Notes: generated by a model from the letters alone, not told the origin. Counted from the first letter of the stretch, positions 35,991-48,180 are shown. The stretch is 64,000 bases of DNA from Lactuca virosa (GCA_928212115.1 CAKMRJ010003334.1:17966043-18030042), one strand, 5' to 3'. Made by a program: numbers and translations.

Positions 35991-36674
35991 CATGTTGGGG
36001 GTTCTTGGGCCATATTAGGCCTTAGATGCCTTGTAGTTGGGCTTGGATGCCTTTTTGGGCATTTTATGGATTTGGGCCTTAGGGGGAGGGAGGTCCACTG
36101 AGGCAGGGGTAAAGTAGCCCTTTTTGCCTTAAGTTAAGAATTAGGCTTTTGGACTTGAGTTCGAGATCATCACATCAGAAGAAGACGAGCAATCATAGGA
36201 GAAGAATAAGTCATTCGTTCATGAAGAAACCCTAAATCAGTTTTTAAAGGAGGAATATATCATTTATTGTTTTGTCAATCATTATTATGTCATGTCATAA
36301 TAGTTAAGCCAAGTTATCATTTAACCTGTAAGAACCAGTTACCGGTGGGTAATATTTGAACAAAACATATAGTTTGTTGGTGTTTTTTGTACAAAAAGTT
36401 TACTTGGATGGTGTTTTTTGAACATACCAAACTTGGATGGTGTTTTTTGAATGATTTTGAAACATAGTTACCTCTTTCAGTCATTTCCTATTGCTTTTTT
36501 TCCTTTACTTATTTTTTACCGGTAATTGCCGGTTACCAAAGGTCAAATTTGAACAAAGAATATACTTCGTTGGTGTTTTTTGTACAAATGTTTTACTTGA
36601 ATGGTGTTTTTTGAACACACCAAACTTGAATGGTATTTTTTGAACGATTTTGAAACAAAGTTACCCATATAAGT
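35991..36674 (-). repeat. foldback right arm
   Basis: Inverted copy of 35152-35833. Confidence 0.85.
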
Positions 36675-37026
36675 CATTTTCCCATTGAGTTATAACTTGA
36701 TCTTTTAAAGTATATTATTAAGTAATAATACAAAAGTATAATGATAACTAGAGTGGTTACCCCCGCTACGCGGGGGCCAGAAGGATTCGATGTTGTTTCC
36801 GAAACGATGTGCACGTACGATATTGGGTGCAACCGAAATAAATGACTGCTGGTGAAACTATTTTGTATCTTTTTTAAATATACAACAAACCTTATCTGTT
36901 TACGTTTGTATAGTTATGTTTTTTCAATAGATAAATGAACAGATGACTGGATATGGATCAAAAGATATTGATTCATTAACGGATGATTACATGGCATTGG
37001 ATTACAAAACAGTAGAAACGATATGG

Positions 37027-37180
37027 TTCGTCATGGTGTTCGGTGGTCTTCGACGATTTTCTTGTATATGTCCGTTGCTGCTGTCATGTTCTGCTGCATC
37101 ATCTCGAACATGTCAAGCATCAGCACCGTGTCCTTGTCAAGATCGTTGATGAGGGTCTCGGTGATTTAAGACCGACGCTC
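37027..37180 (-). pseudogene. unrecognised gene-like fragment
   Basis: On the minus strand an open stretch of about 45 codons reads like real protein (VLMLDMFEMMQQNM, then AATDIYKKIVEDHR), helical and with higher GC than its surroundings, ending in TGA near 37030. I do not recognise it. It may be an exon captured by the Helitron-like element. Confidence 0.3.
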
Positions 37181-37758
37181 ATAATATACGTGAATCTGGA
37201 TATTATATCGGGTACACAACTTGTATCCTGTTGAGGAGTCCTTTGTCACCTTTTCTTTGAGCCCCAAATTTCGTGCCTTTCTATGATCATCAGTGTATTT
37301 GATTCCTCCACGAACGTCAAGTGTTATATGTGTTTTTGTTGTCCATGAAAGTGACAGACAAATGGGTAGTAGGTGTCACGCATCTTTACCAATAGGCTGA
37401 AGGACCAAATAAGTCAAATCAAAATTGAAATTAAAAGTCACAACAAAGAGCTTATTGTGTATGATTCAAAAACTATTGGGTTGGATTTATAAAGCTTTTT
37501 TAAAAAATATTTAAATAAAAGAACACTTTAAATGTCTTAAAATTTTCCGATTTCCATTCAAAACACACTTTAACCTGAAGTTTACAGAATAAAATTTTCA
37601 TCAAAATTAGTCAAATTCAAGGAACATAAAACTTTGATCAACCGAATACTCAAATTTGAGTTAAACACTAAACAAATCGGTTTAATAAGTTTTTATTCTC
37701 AAAAACAATAAGATTAGGACATAATTATAATCAAATATTTTGAAAACAGAGAGCTTAC

Positions 37759-37897
37759 TACTGTCGGGACCACCAAGTTTAGTAAGAGAATCAACAAATT
37801 TATCTTCAAGATCAGCAGTCCGTCTGAGCGTTGCTTTGGGTCTCTTGTCATAACTACTCCACCACTCTCATACTCAAAACAACCACCGTATCCCGCC
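37759..37897 (-). pseudogene. captured exon of a MYB-CC (GARP) transcription factor
   Basis: On the minus strand a 139-bp segment is flanked by a 3' splice site (ttcag before 37897) and a 5' splice site (gtaagc at 37758-37753). It reads SGGVVMTRDPKQR and then, one base out of frame, LRRTADLEDKFVDSLTKLGGPD. That is the start of the GARP/MYB-like DNA-binding domain of MYB-CC proteins, which normally reads R-L-(R/K)-W-T-x-(D/E)-L-x-x-(R/K)-F-V and breaks for an intron at the LGGPD position. The conserved tryptophan is replaced by arginine, and a frameshift splits the domain. The rest of the domain (LTLYHLKSHLQ) is not nearby. A dead gene fragment inside the Helitron-like region. Confidence 0.65.
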
Positions 37898-39710
37898 CTG
37901 AACCGGAAACCAATGTATTTCAGTAAATACAAAAATCGTATAAAAAATGAGAGTTTAAGCAGCAATTCTTAATCTGGAGCAGATTGATTATGAGTTACCC
38001 AATAAAATGCATAACTCTCATTCAGACAAATTATAAAACATAATTCTCATTTTCTTTCATACCTTATTAGCAATAATTTGTAGTTATCAATGAGAACATC
38101 ATTCAAGACAATACCATGGAATGTAAATAGATTAAATAAAATACAGAGGCTAATAAAGCCTCTTTCATCATTTACTTACTAAATAGTACTAACGTTGTCT
38201 TAACGGAAGACATATCAAAGAAAAAAAACCATAATGCTGAGAAAGGAGGACAAAACATTGAAAACAAAATCCAATGCTTATATTGTAATAATGTTAATGG
38301 CGTGTATGGTTGGCATTGTGGAATTTAAATGATCAGGGCATTACTTATAATTTCTCACCACCAAACTTCCACCACTAAAGTTTACATCATTGGATAACAT
38401 TTGTCGGGCACCTTTTGAAGCTGTAAATGACACAATAAATGTTCACTAACACATAAAAAATGATAAAAAAAAATAATAATGATATACAGTGATAAGAGTT
38501 ACCTACTTAGGACCATGTCTTCACTACAACTTGATTGTTCCCGTCACATACATTTACAAATTTATCTTGAAATTGAATCACAACCCTTGTAACATCACCC
38601 TCAACCACCTCAGAAACAACTTCATTTTTGTTTAAATTCAGAAAATTCACAACCTCAGCACAAGCCTACCCTTTATCATAATACCATGTTTGAACCCTAT
38701 TATGTTAATCTCAGATGGTATGTTGGGATACCTTCTTTGCCATTTTCTGCATTCAATAAGACAGTTAGTAAAAGGTATGAAAATCTGATGAGAAAAACTC
38801 ATAATGAGATATATGTTAAAGGCCTAATTGTGATCAATCAATGGTTTCTTGTAAAATTCATGCTCCTCTTTTAATCGTTAAATCATCATTTTGTGTTCTT
38901 TACGTTGATTCATAATCAAAACTCTCATATCTAATTAGCAATCAGGTCAATGTCCTTAAACACTTTTTTAAATCTTTTGCATAAACTGGTAAAAAAGGAA
39001 TTATAATTGCATTAATTGATCCACTTCATTGGATTACCCCTAAAAAGAACAATTTGTTGCACATTGACACAGTAATGTAGCATTGTAGACTCCAAACAAA
39101 CAAATAAGAGAAACATATGAAATATGTTACCAACATGAAGAGGAAGATGAACCTGGAGGAGAGTCAATACATCGGATTCATGAGACTTCACAACATGATG
39201 ATATTGTTGCCTAATCTTCCTCCGTGTCGCAGTCCAAAATTGGTGAAAGAAACATAGGGGAAGAATAATATGTTGTACCAAGGTGACTACTAATAGGAAA
39301 AATCGATAAATCAAGAAAAGAAAAAGGGAGAAACAAACTACCTCAAAGTAAATTACCTTAATTTCGGATTCAAGTGGAGATACCTCAAAGCAAAGTACCT
39401 CAATTTCGGATTGAAATGGAGATGGCGGCAGACATGGTGGCCGACCAAGTAGCCTTAAGCAAAGTCGCATATATAACAAACAGGGAGAGGACTATGCAAG
39501 TAGTTATTTCAAAATCAACAACAAACCACAACAAACATACCCAAATCGAGAACACAAAATAGCAAGACGTATTAATTGAACGATGAAAATCCATAGCGAC
39601 AACAACGTTTTTTCTGAAAATCATATAGGATGAAAACATGCAAAAACCCTAAAAATAGAATACAAAGAAAACAAAAAATCGAAATTGGAACCAACGGTTT
39701 GAGCACAAAC

Positions 39711-39965
39711 CTGAAGAACACGCTGACGTCACCGGAGGTGTGGAATTCCGGTGGTGCATCGGCGATGATGATGAAAGAAACAGAGACGACGATGAAGCGA
39801 AAAAAAAACAGGAACTGGAATCGGCTACCGACTTCAATTTGGATCCACCGTTCTTCCTCTAATCTCTCCTGACGGGAACATTGTGGATCAGTCGGCGGTG
39901 GAGGGAGCAAACTGTAGAAGAAAGGGAGGAGAGTCGATTTGAGAGAGGATAAAGTGCGGTGGTGG
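39711..39965 (-). pseudogene. possible captured first exon
   Basis: On the minus strand a stretch resembling a plant 5' UTR and first exon (pyrimidine-rich, then an ATG-led frame beginning MHHRNSTPPVT) ends at cttcag|gtttgtg, a good 5' splice site, at 39711. Higher GC than its surroundings. No homology recognised; it could belong to the same captured gene as the MYB-CC exon. Confidence 0.3.
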
Positions 39966-40107
39966 AAGGATCGGGAAGTAATCACGCTGACTAAAGTAAC
40001 CGCGGTTAAGGACTTGAGGGATTAACCCGATGAACAGTACTGTAGCTAACCCCTCACACTGATCCTAATGTGATTGGGTTACAGAGACGGTGACTGCAGA
40101 TAAATGT

Positions 40108-40263
40108 AACACGTTAGCTCTAATTTTAAAATGGTCTAAAAAGACCCTCTGGAGATTAATGAAATGCCAAATAAAGGAAAAGATAAGGACCTACAGGGAA
40201 TAAAAGTAAAGGGACCAAAATAGACAACTTTGCTCCAACTATACTGTTACAATTCTTCATAAC

Positions 40264-40344
<81 letters not shown>

Positions 40345-40520
40345 ACGTTAGCTCTAATTTTAAAATGGTCTAAAAGGACCCTCTGGAAATTAATGAACTG
40401 TCAAATAAAAGAAAAGATAAGGACCTACAGGGAATAAAAGTAAAGGGACCAAAATAGACAACTTTGCTCCATCTATACTGTTACAATTCTTGGTAACTTT
40501 AATATATATATATAATAATA
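40108..40520. repeat. direct duplication of ~165 bp around (TA)n(ATA)n
   Basis: Block 40108-40270 (cgttagctctaattttaaaatgg ... actttaatatata) is repeated at 40345-40510 with about 10 mismatches. The copies are separated by a (TA)n tract (~40270-40322) running into (ATA)n (40321-40343). Confidence 0.85.
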
Positions 40521-40562
40521 ACAAGAAAAAAAGTTGAAAATGCAAGGCTATAAAAAAAAGGT

Positions 40563-40704
40563 GTATTATTGCTCGTTACAACCCCGTATTAAATAAACAA
40601 AAGTAATAGTAGTAGCATTCGAAATCAAAAAAAGTATATTCTTGCCTATTACAAGCTCTATTAAATAAACAAAAGTAATGGTGGTAGCTTTCTAAATTAA
40701 ATTA
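40563..40704. repeat. two-copy ~77-bp tandem repeat upstream of EDR2-like gene
   Basis: Two diverged copies sharing tattaaataaacaaaagtaat and ggtagc words, about 50 bp before the probable TATA box of the gene. Confidence 0.65.
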
Positions 40705-40753
40705 GATTTATTATCGGCATAGCATAACTTAAAAATCTACAAATAGAAAATGG

Positions 40754-40760
40754 TATAAAA
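40754..40760 (+). promoter_or_regulatory. probable TATA box of the EDR2-like gene
   Basis: TATAAAA 352 bp before the start codon. Transcription from about 40790 would give a ~320-nt leader containing a (TCA)n run at 40931-40958. No competing TATA box lies closer to the ATG. Confidence 0.45.
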
Positions 40761-41111
40761 GCCACAAATGCATCAAAATGAAAAGTCTGTTCTTATTTCA
40801 TTGATAGTTATAACGGGAGGTGAGGGAATAGAAACAAAATACAAGTTTCTTTGATTTCCCGGATAATCTAACAAGAAGGGTTTGATCAGCTTTTTAGTTT
40901 TTAATTCTCTGATTCCCTTCTGTGGAATCAGAGGATCATCATCATCATCATCATCATTATCATTAATCATTACCCTCTCTTGTTCTTCCCCAATTATTCA
41001 ATCTGTTTGCATTATAATAAATTCAGGCGAAACAATCTTCTTGGTTGTTTAGGAATTCAAAATCTTGCGATTAACAAAATTATAATTTGAGGGTATCAAT
41101 CTCCCGGAAAA

Positions 41112-44100
41112 ATGGAAAATCAAACAATGGATGCGATAAAATCTGATGGAAGAAGAATGGAAGGATGGTTGTATCTAATTCGATGCAACCGACTTGGGTT
41201 ACAATACTCTCGCAGAAGATATTTTATTCTCGAAGAAAATTACCTCAAGAGCTTCAAATCAAAACCTACATCAGATTCACAGGTACATTCTTAACTTCTA
41301 AATTTATCCAGACATTGATCGTAATTGTAGAATCACACAACACATTGTTGTTTGGATTATGATTATATGATTTTCTAGTTATGAATTCAATTACCTACAT
41401 ACAATTTCACCGTCGCTTTCAATTTTTTTGCAAATTTTTGCAGAAACCACTAAGAAGTGCGATTGTAGATTCTTTCATACGAGTTAATGACAATGGAAGA
41501 GAGAGCTTGAGTAGAAAAGTGTTTTTCATTTTCACCCTTTACAATACTTCAAATCACAACGATTGTCTCAAGGTACGCAACTATATATTCTTATCATCAA
41601 GAACATTCATTCTTCTTTTCATGTTGTAATTACTTGTTAAAATCTCGATTATTCTTTCAGTTGGGAGCAAGCAGTCCAGAAGAAGCAGCTAGATGGATAC
41701 ATTCGTTACAGGATGTTGCAATGGAACCTGGAACAAATTCAAAGAGAAGATGGCAGCCATTTAGGTACACCCATCACCCATGCATGAAGATCATTAAAAA
41801 AGCTCACAATGAATCTGAACACCTGATCATAATCAAAACTTTTTTGTTTTCTCCACAGATTGAACGATTCCAAGAATACTACTCGTAAAAATTCTGTGGA
41901 TTGGACCTCATCAGCAAACATGCATGTTGATGCCATGACATCTGACGTGATTGCTCCTTCGCACTGGAAAATCTTCGGTTGTAAAAATGGTATGAGGGTA
42001 AATATGTAATTTAACATTGGAAACTCTAAACTTCTTATCATTTCACATTTTTATTTCATAGGATTACGTTTATTCAAAGAATCAAGAGACAGTAATAATT
42101 CAGCTGAACGGGTATATTTTACAATTTTACTGTGCACACAAAGTGTTCGATGAAATGTCTTCCATTTTCTTAAACATACAAGTTGCCATTATACAGACTT
42201 CGAATGATCATCCTGCGATAATGGCTGTTGGTGTGATCGAGGGAACTTCAGAATCTGTTTTCAGAACTTTCATGTCACTCGGCCTATCTAGATCAGAGTA
42301 AAAAATTCTTTTATTTTGTCGTTATAAAGGGGTTGGCTAAAAAGACACCCCATTTTACCATATAGACATCCTAATTAATTCATAAAGGGGTTAGCTAAAA
42401 AGACACCTCATTTTACCATATAGACATCCTAATTAATTTTTGAAATATTTTTATTGGTTGAAATTGCATTGTTTTCTGAAAAAGTTGATTATAAGTAGTT
42501 AATTATAGGTTGACTTTTTATAAAATTGTCAATGGGGTGTCTAATGGGCATCTTATTAGCAACACCCGTTTACATACAGTCTTACAGATATTTAACCGGT
42601 AGTCAAACAAACAGATGGGACTTCTGTTTCTACCATGGTAGCGTGGTTGAGCATCTTGATGGTCATACAGACATAATACACATTCAACTATGCCGGGATT
42701 GGCTTCCATGGTAATAATTCCTAAAAGATTCTTTTATTTTTCTCATTATTACTGATTTTCATTAAGATTCTTTTATTTTGTCATTATTACTGACACGTTA
42801 CTTTTAGGGGAATGAGTCGAAGAGATTTACTTTTACGACGATATTGGAGAAGAGAAGATGATGGGACTTATGGTATTTGAAATTTTCATTTCAACCTTTT
42901 TTTTTTTTTTTTTTATCTTTTTAGTAATTCGCAAAATAATAGCAATGTACTTTACTTTTTACCCATAATATTGATCAAAAGAGTAAAGTAGGTTGTTGTT
43001 TTGTGCAATTTTCCCTTTAATGAGATATTGTTATGTTGTAACTTTTTTTACTTTTGTTGATAGTAATTCTATGCCATTCTGTAATCCATAGCGATTGTCC
43101 ACCACAACAAGGCTATGTACGAGCTTGGCTTCAAAGTAATGTATGCTTTTCTGTATCAAATTTGATTCGTAAAAATATAATTTTTTGTACTTACGAATGT
43201 GATTTTGATTGATTGATTATCCAGGTGGTGGATTTGTTGTGAGTCCTTTGAATCAAGGAAAAGAATGTGTAGTCAAACACATGCTTTCACTCGATTGGAA
43301 GTTATGGAGATCGTATTTGCCAAAAACACCTGCTCGATCCATGACTATACGCATGCTAAGCAGAGTTTCAGGTATTGATTTCATTTCCAATTTTCAATCA
43401 CAGAAAAAAATGTGTATATTTACTGCACGCCAAGTGTTTGATGAATTGTCTGTTGTTTAGCGCTGAAAGAACTGTTTAAAGCGAAAGGAGGTGGTGAATT
43501 TCCGTCGGAGTTTTTAACCGGAGAGGTGGAGTCGTTTCAAACGGGAGACGAACAGATGAAACAAGAAGTCGAAGTCGACCCGATTCAAATCAATGAAAAC
43601 GACAAAATGGAAGACGCGAATGATGCTCCGGTTTCAGGTTCTTCAAGTCTCATTGGATTAAACGACGATGAGTTCTTCGATATCCCTGAAGAATCCGACA
43701 AGAACAAACCTCATTCCGACACTGTATAACTTTTTAACCCTTTTTCACTTTTCGGAAACTAATCCCTGTGTATTGATTACTGAGTACATACAAAATTTTT
43801 GGGTTTTTTGTAGCCTGGATTGTCGACAGCTGCTGGATTTGTGAAAAAGTTACATGTTCTTGCAGCTCAAAAGAAGGGTTACATCGAGTTACAAAACGTG
43901 GATTGGGACGCAAGTACTTCGCAATGTTTCAGGTCAACTTTGCTCCGAGATTTGACCCATAACACGCCGTGTACATGGTCGTCTTCTGATCCATCGTTGT
44001 TTCTTGTTCGTGGTGAAAATTATCTGAAAGACAACCAGAAGAACAAAGCCAAAGGAACGATGATGGAAATGATTGCAGCAGACTGGTTACAATCTGATAA

Positions 44101-44997
44101 ACGAGAAGATAATCTTGCAGGAAGATCTGGAGGAATTGTCCATGTATGATCAAATCCATTTTCATTACTACACATTTTTTTCCTAATAATCGAACAAAAC
44201 GAATTCACGAATACTCTTTGTTTTGCAGAAATTTGGAGGACAAGGTGGACCGGAGTTTTTCTTTGTGATCAACATACAGGTTCCTGGAACGACGACGTAT
44301 AATCTTGTTCTGTATTACATGACTCGAACTCCATTGAAAGAATCGCCTTTGTTAGAACGGTTTGTGAATGGAGATGATGGTTTTAGAAACTCGAGATTTA
44401 AGCTCATACCATATATATCTAAGGTTAGTCTTGAATGGCAAAATCGTAATTTATCCACATAAATTTGGATTAATCATTAACGCTGTTTGTTTGTTTTGTT
44501 GGTTAGGGTTCATGGTTGGTGAAGCAGAGTGTTGGCAAGAAAGCTTGTTTGGTGGGTCAAGCACTCGAAGTCAACTATTTTCGTGGGAAGAATTATTTGG
44601 AGGTAATCTTTGACTTTCAAGGTCAAACAAATTGATTTTGACTTTTAGAAAGTAGTAGTAGGTTTGACTTTTGAATTTTGCAGCTTGACATTGATGTGGG
44701 TTCATCGACTGTGGCACGAGGTGTGGTGAATCTTGTTCTTGGTTACTTGAACAATTTGATCGTGGAAATGGCCTTCTTAATACAAGTAAAGCTTATGCGA
44801 TATGATATTTTGATAGGAACTGTGTATATCTGATTTACAGCTCACATGTTATATTATAATGATTGCAGGCTAACACGCAAGATGAGCTACCAGAATCACT
44901 TATCGGGACATGTCGGTTGAATCACATGGATACGTCTAAGTCGGTATCTGTGGAATCCATTGAAAAATCGAGTAATAATAATAATAATAAGATGTAG
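41112..44997 (+). CDS. EDR2-like protein (PH, START and DUF1336 domains), 16 coding exons
   Basis: Exons by gt..ag rules and frame: 41112-41282, 41444-41572, 41661-41764, 41859-41989, 42062-42111, 42197-42297, 42615-42710, 42808-42872, 43064-43135, 43225-43371, 43461-43723, 43814-44143, 44229-44423, 44507-44602, 44684-44785, 44869-44997. The sum is 2181 nt, 726 residues plus TAG, with no internal stop. Residues ~12-125 form a PH domain (MEGWLYLIRCNR start), ~165-370 a START lipid-binding domain (WKIFGCKNGLRLF, GSVVEHLDGHTDIIH, YWRREDDGTY), ~371-443 an acidic linker, and ~480-715 the DUF1336/EDR2 C-terminal domain (NSRFKLIPYIS, GSSTVARGVVNLVLGYL, EMAFLIQAN). Arabidopsis EDR2 limits salicylate-dependent cell death in powdery mildew infection and binds phosphoinositides; this paralogue type is less studied. 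Predicted cytosolic or membrane-peripheral. Length fits the family. It looks functional. Confidence 0.93.
42328..42567. mobile_element. small MITE in intron 6 of the EDR2-like gene
   Basis: About 240 bp with imperfect inverted ends: GGGGTTGGCTAAAAAGACACCCC at the left, and at the right the complement of GGGTGTTGCTAATAAGATGCCC. The left end is tandemly duplicated (~60 bp, 42327-42440). Target duplication not clear. It lies wholly within the 317-bp intron and does not touch the splice sites. Confidence 0.5.
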
Positions 44998-47484
44998 GTG
45001 AGGTCATGTTTTATCTCGAGCCAACAAATGTATATATCATGTAAAGTTGATTTTTTCGGATGGCTTGTAGATATGGATATGTGAATAATATGCATTCACA
45101 AAAAAAATGTTTTTGGGTACGTTTTGTTTCGTATCATCGGTGAATAACTTGAACCAATAATGAAATATGATAAAAGCCTATTAAATTTTTATATAATTAA
45201 GGCCCATTATGAACGAAATAAGTCACACTAAAAAATTGGTTATATGGATTGCACTAACCTATAAAACAAAAAGATAAAATTAATGCTTTTTAGTTTTTTT
45301 TTTTATTTTTAATTTTATATATCTGGGCTGAATAAGCCCATCAATTTGATCTTTAGTGGGTCGTTGATTGAGTATTTATTGACATGAAGTAGAGCCCAAT
45401 TTTAGAAAAGTATCAGAATCTGATGATTAGGTTGTACTTTTTTAACAGTGTCTATAATTATTAATTACACACATTTATTCTTCCTTTATATAAATTAAAA
45501 TTAAAAAAAGATTTAGAAGCCAAACAAATTAATCTAGACGATCTCTACTAAAGTAAAGAGAAATATGAATAAAGAAATTCATCAAAATATTTGAAAGAAA
45601 AAACAAGACATCCACATCATTCTTTTCCTTCCTTTCCTTTTTTCAAATATTTGTCGTTTTCATTTCTTAAGGAGAACTGAACAAACCTACCTCAGTCCTC
45701 ATATGACATGCAATTAATGGCTCAAACTTCGCCGCCGATAACGGTGATTTTCTCACAATCTTTATAATTTAAAAGTAGTTATAATTTTTAAAATACAATA
45801 AGATGTATTTAATTTCTCATTTTTTTATAATACATTAATCTGTTATCTTTATAAATACTATTTTTGGAGAAAATGCTTTTAGATGGAAACATGCTATAAG
45901 AAAATGATCGTTATTAAATGGATAATAACTTAGGAGATTAAAGAATTTTCGATTTTGTTTACATTTAATTATTTTTTTTATACCATTTAACAGTGAATTT
46001 TCTTCCTTGTTCAAAAAATACCATTACGTCCGGTTATTGTAGGTAAAATAACAAAAACTAAATTAAATTTTGTTTTATAAATTTATTTTTATATATTTTC
46101 CTTATTTTTATAAAAAAAAATCAAGCATTAAAAATAACTTAACAACCACCGTAATTATAATAAATGAAAATTATGGTGATAATCATTCAAACATTATTTT
46201 TATTTGGAACTTTAAACTATTACAAGGGAAGATGTATTTTAAGTGGATGAGAATGTCAAACACTCCCACAATCAGTTGAATAAAACTCATGAAATCGAAA
46301 GCCTGACCAAATGTTCTAAAAAATTTAACAAATTTTAGTTTCCAACTTTAAACATCTAATGTAAGCTAATATAATTTTCTAATGAGAAATTAAATATCTT
46401 CCTACTTTTGTTCCTAAAAAATGGATAATCAATTGAATCAAATGAGATTTGAATATTTGGTTGGGGTTATTTTCTTTTTGAGGAATTCATTTTGTAAAAT
46501 AATATGAAACTATATATATTTGGTAAAGTGATTGAATACACGTATTTGGGATACGAACATGAAATATGAGAAGACTGCACGTTCCAATCGCTAAAGATAC
46601 ATAAGTCTTGGCACATTCATTTTCATTCCCTCGTTGCTATTAAAGGCCAATAGGTAAAATTGCATTAATGTAATTGGTTTATTTTATTTATTTATTTTTG
46701 CTGGTATCAAATATGAAATACTTAAATACAATGACAAATGTTTATTACTATAAGAGTTAACTATAAACTAGCAAGAAAAAAAAATGCTATCCAATCAAAT
46801 TGGGTTTTTTTATGTATTATCAACAGGTTAGTGAAAGTCGGAGACTAGAAACAAGTCCACAAAATATTGTGGCAAAATTGTGAAACACGTAGATATTTTC
46901 TGCAAGTTACGGAGACAATTTTTGTATCTAGTTTCTACACAGGGGTCAAACCTACTAAAATACAAAAATATTACACATAAGGACTGTCTTTGATTAAAAA
47001 AAAAAAAAAAACTTTTTTTGGACCTTTTCTATAAATTAAAAAATTGCAAGGATTAAATCTACTAAGATATAAAACCTTTGTTGTAGGGACTAAATCTGTC
47101 AAAATGGGTAACCTTTGTTGCAAGGACTAAATCTGCCAAAAGGTTTTACAGGGAATAAATCTGCCAAAATTGTTTGTGGAAAAACTCTGAAAAAGGAAAA
47201 TTGTACTGTTCGTAAATGTTATCCAGCATAACCCCTTCACCACCACCATTGTAAACATCATCCACCACCATCACATTCAAACAATGGTTGCACCCAACAC
47301 CTCTCCCACACTTTCTTCGTTTACGACAAGCCACCACACCTCCAACGTCCAAATAAAACCTTCAATCATATGTGGTGGTGGTGGTGGGAGGTGGGGGTGA
47401 ACCATTACGATGAAGTGTCAAGAAAAAACAACAACTCCACCATTGACCCTCTTCGTCTCCGGTTAGATTTGAACCGTAAGTGGT
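44998..47484. other. AT-rich intergenic DNA downstream of the EDR2-like gene
   Basis: Probable 3' UTR up to ~45180 (AATAATGAAATAT near 45158 could serve for polyadenylation). Beyond that, no gene. At 47030-47165 there are four diverged copies of a ~38-bp phrase (aaggactaaatctgccaaaa), and at 47225-47400 a CCA/TGG-rich patch. Short frames here have no support. Confidence 0.5.
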
Positions 47485-48180
47485 TGTAACACTAGTTCTA
47501 GGTATATATTTCTTTTGTGTTTTTGGCATTTAAGACTTAAAATACAAGGTTTAGGGTGGCCACGACGTGGTGGGGAAGGCACCACGATGCGTCCTCACCC
47601 GATAAGAAACACGCCTTTCATTTTGCACTACGACGTGGCATGATCTAGGCCACGACGTGGTGGAGGCCAACATGTAAAACCTTAATTTTCTGGGTTTTAA
47701 GCCCAATTTAATGGATGTGGTGGCTAGGGTTTCCCCACCCTCAACTTCCATCACATCCTTTTGACCTAAAGTAAACCCTAGCCTCCATTGTTGGCATTTT
47801 GAAGCTTTTGTGGTGTTGTGTGGTGTTTTGGTGACCTTAAAGAAGAAAAAGGTGTTCTTGTTGCATAGATCTGGCAAACAAATCTCATCATCATCTTCTT
47901 GCACACATTCTGGAATTTTGATAGTCCACAAGTCTTTATCTTTTGTGTGCAATCATCTTAGACCTAGGTTTAGAAGCTTGTTGTTCATGTTCTTGATGTT
48001 TTGGATGGATTCCATAAAGTTTGCAACTTTATGGATCCTTGAGGTCCCTTTGTGGTTATATGTTCCAGATCTAGTGTCTCATGGTGTCCTTGGTCTCATA
48101 CATGAGTTTTGAGCTCATTTCTTCCATTTTTGACCTAACTTGGAAAATACATGCATTGGACATGCATATCCATAAAGAAC
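47485..48180 (+). repeat. gypsy LTR fragment with CCACGACGTGG palindromes
   Basis: Starts TGTAACACTAGTTC and is related to 32637-33300 in order and wording. CCACGACGTGG palindromes at 47560-47570 and 47650-47660. The right end fades near 48180 without a recognisable terminus. Confidence 0.6.

Larger units (their letters stand above)
35152..36674. mobile_element. foldback transposon with ~680-bp inverted arms
   Basis: The left arm 35152-35833 is the reverse complement of 35991-36674 with few mismatches; the spacer is 157 bp. Ends are ACTTATATGGGTAAC and its complement. Each arm starts with two tandem ~190-bp units (35161 and 35353) sharing ttcaaaatcgttcaaaa and ttcaaaaaacaccatccaagt words. 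The inner arm and spacer are different: pyrimidine-rich 'aaggcccaa' DNA like that in the chromovirus LTRs, and two perfect palindromes in the spacer. No ORF. I could not fix a target duplication. Confidence 0.85.
36748..40520 (-). mobile_element. putative non-autonomous Helitron, minus strand (far boundary uncertain)
   Basis: On the minus strand the sequence ends with a 7-bp stem CCCCCGC / GCGGGGG around a GTA loop (36760-36776), 8 bases, then CTAG at 36751-36748 followed by host T. This is the canonical Helitron 3' end. The 5' TC end is not clear. The candidate is the duplicated AT-rich block at 40108-40520, which is where a 5' end would be expected, but I see no clean A|TC. No Rep/helicase coding sequence. 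The interior holds gene-like scraps on the minus strand, as expected for gene-capturing Helitrons. Confidence 0.5.

Noticed and set aside
39572..39985. A 137-codon minus ORF as a whole protein
   Set aside because: It is hydrophobic and crosses what looks like a 5' UTR and a splice site; only the exon-like part is kept as a low-confidence fragment.
47810..48112. A 100-codon plus frame
   Set aside because: Lies in an LTR fragment leader; no conservation or domain.
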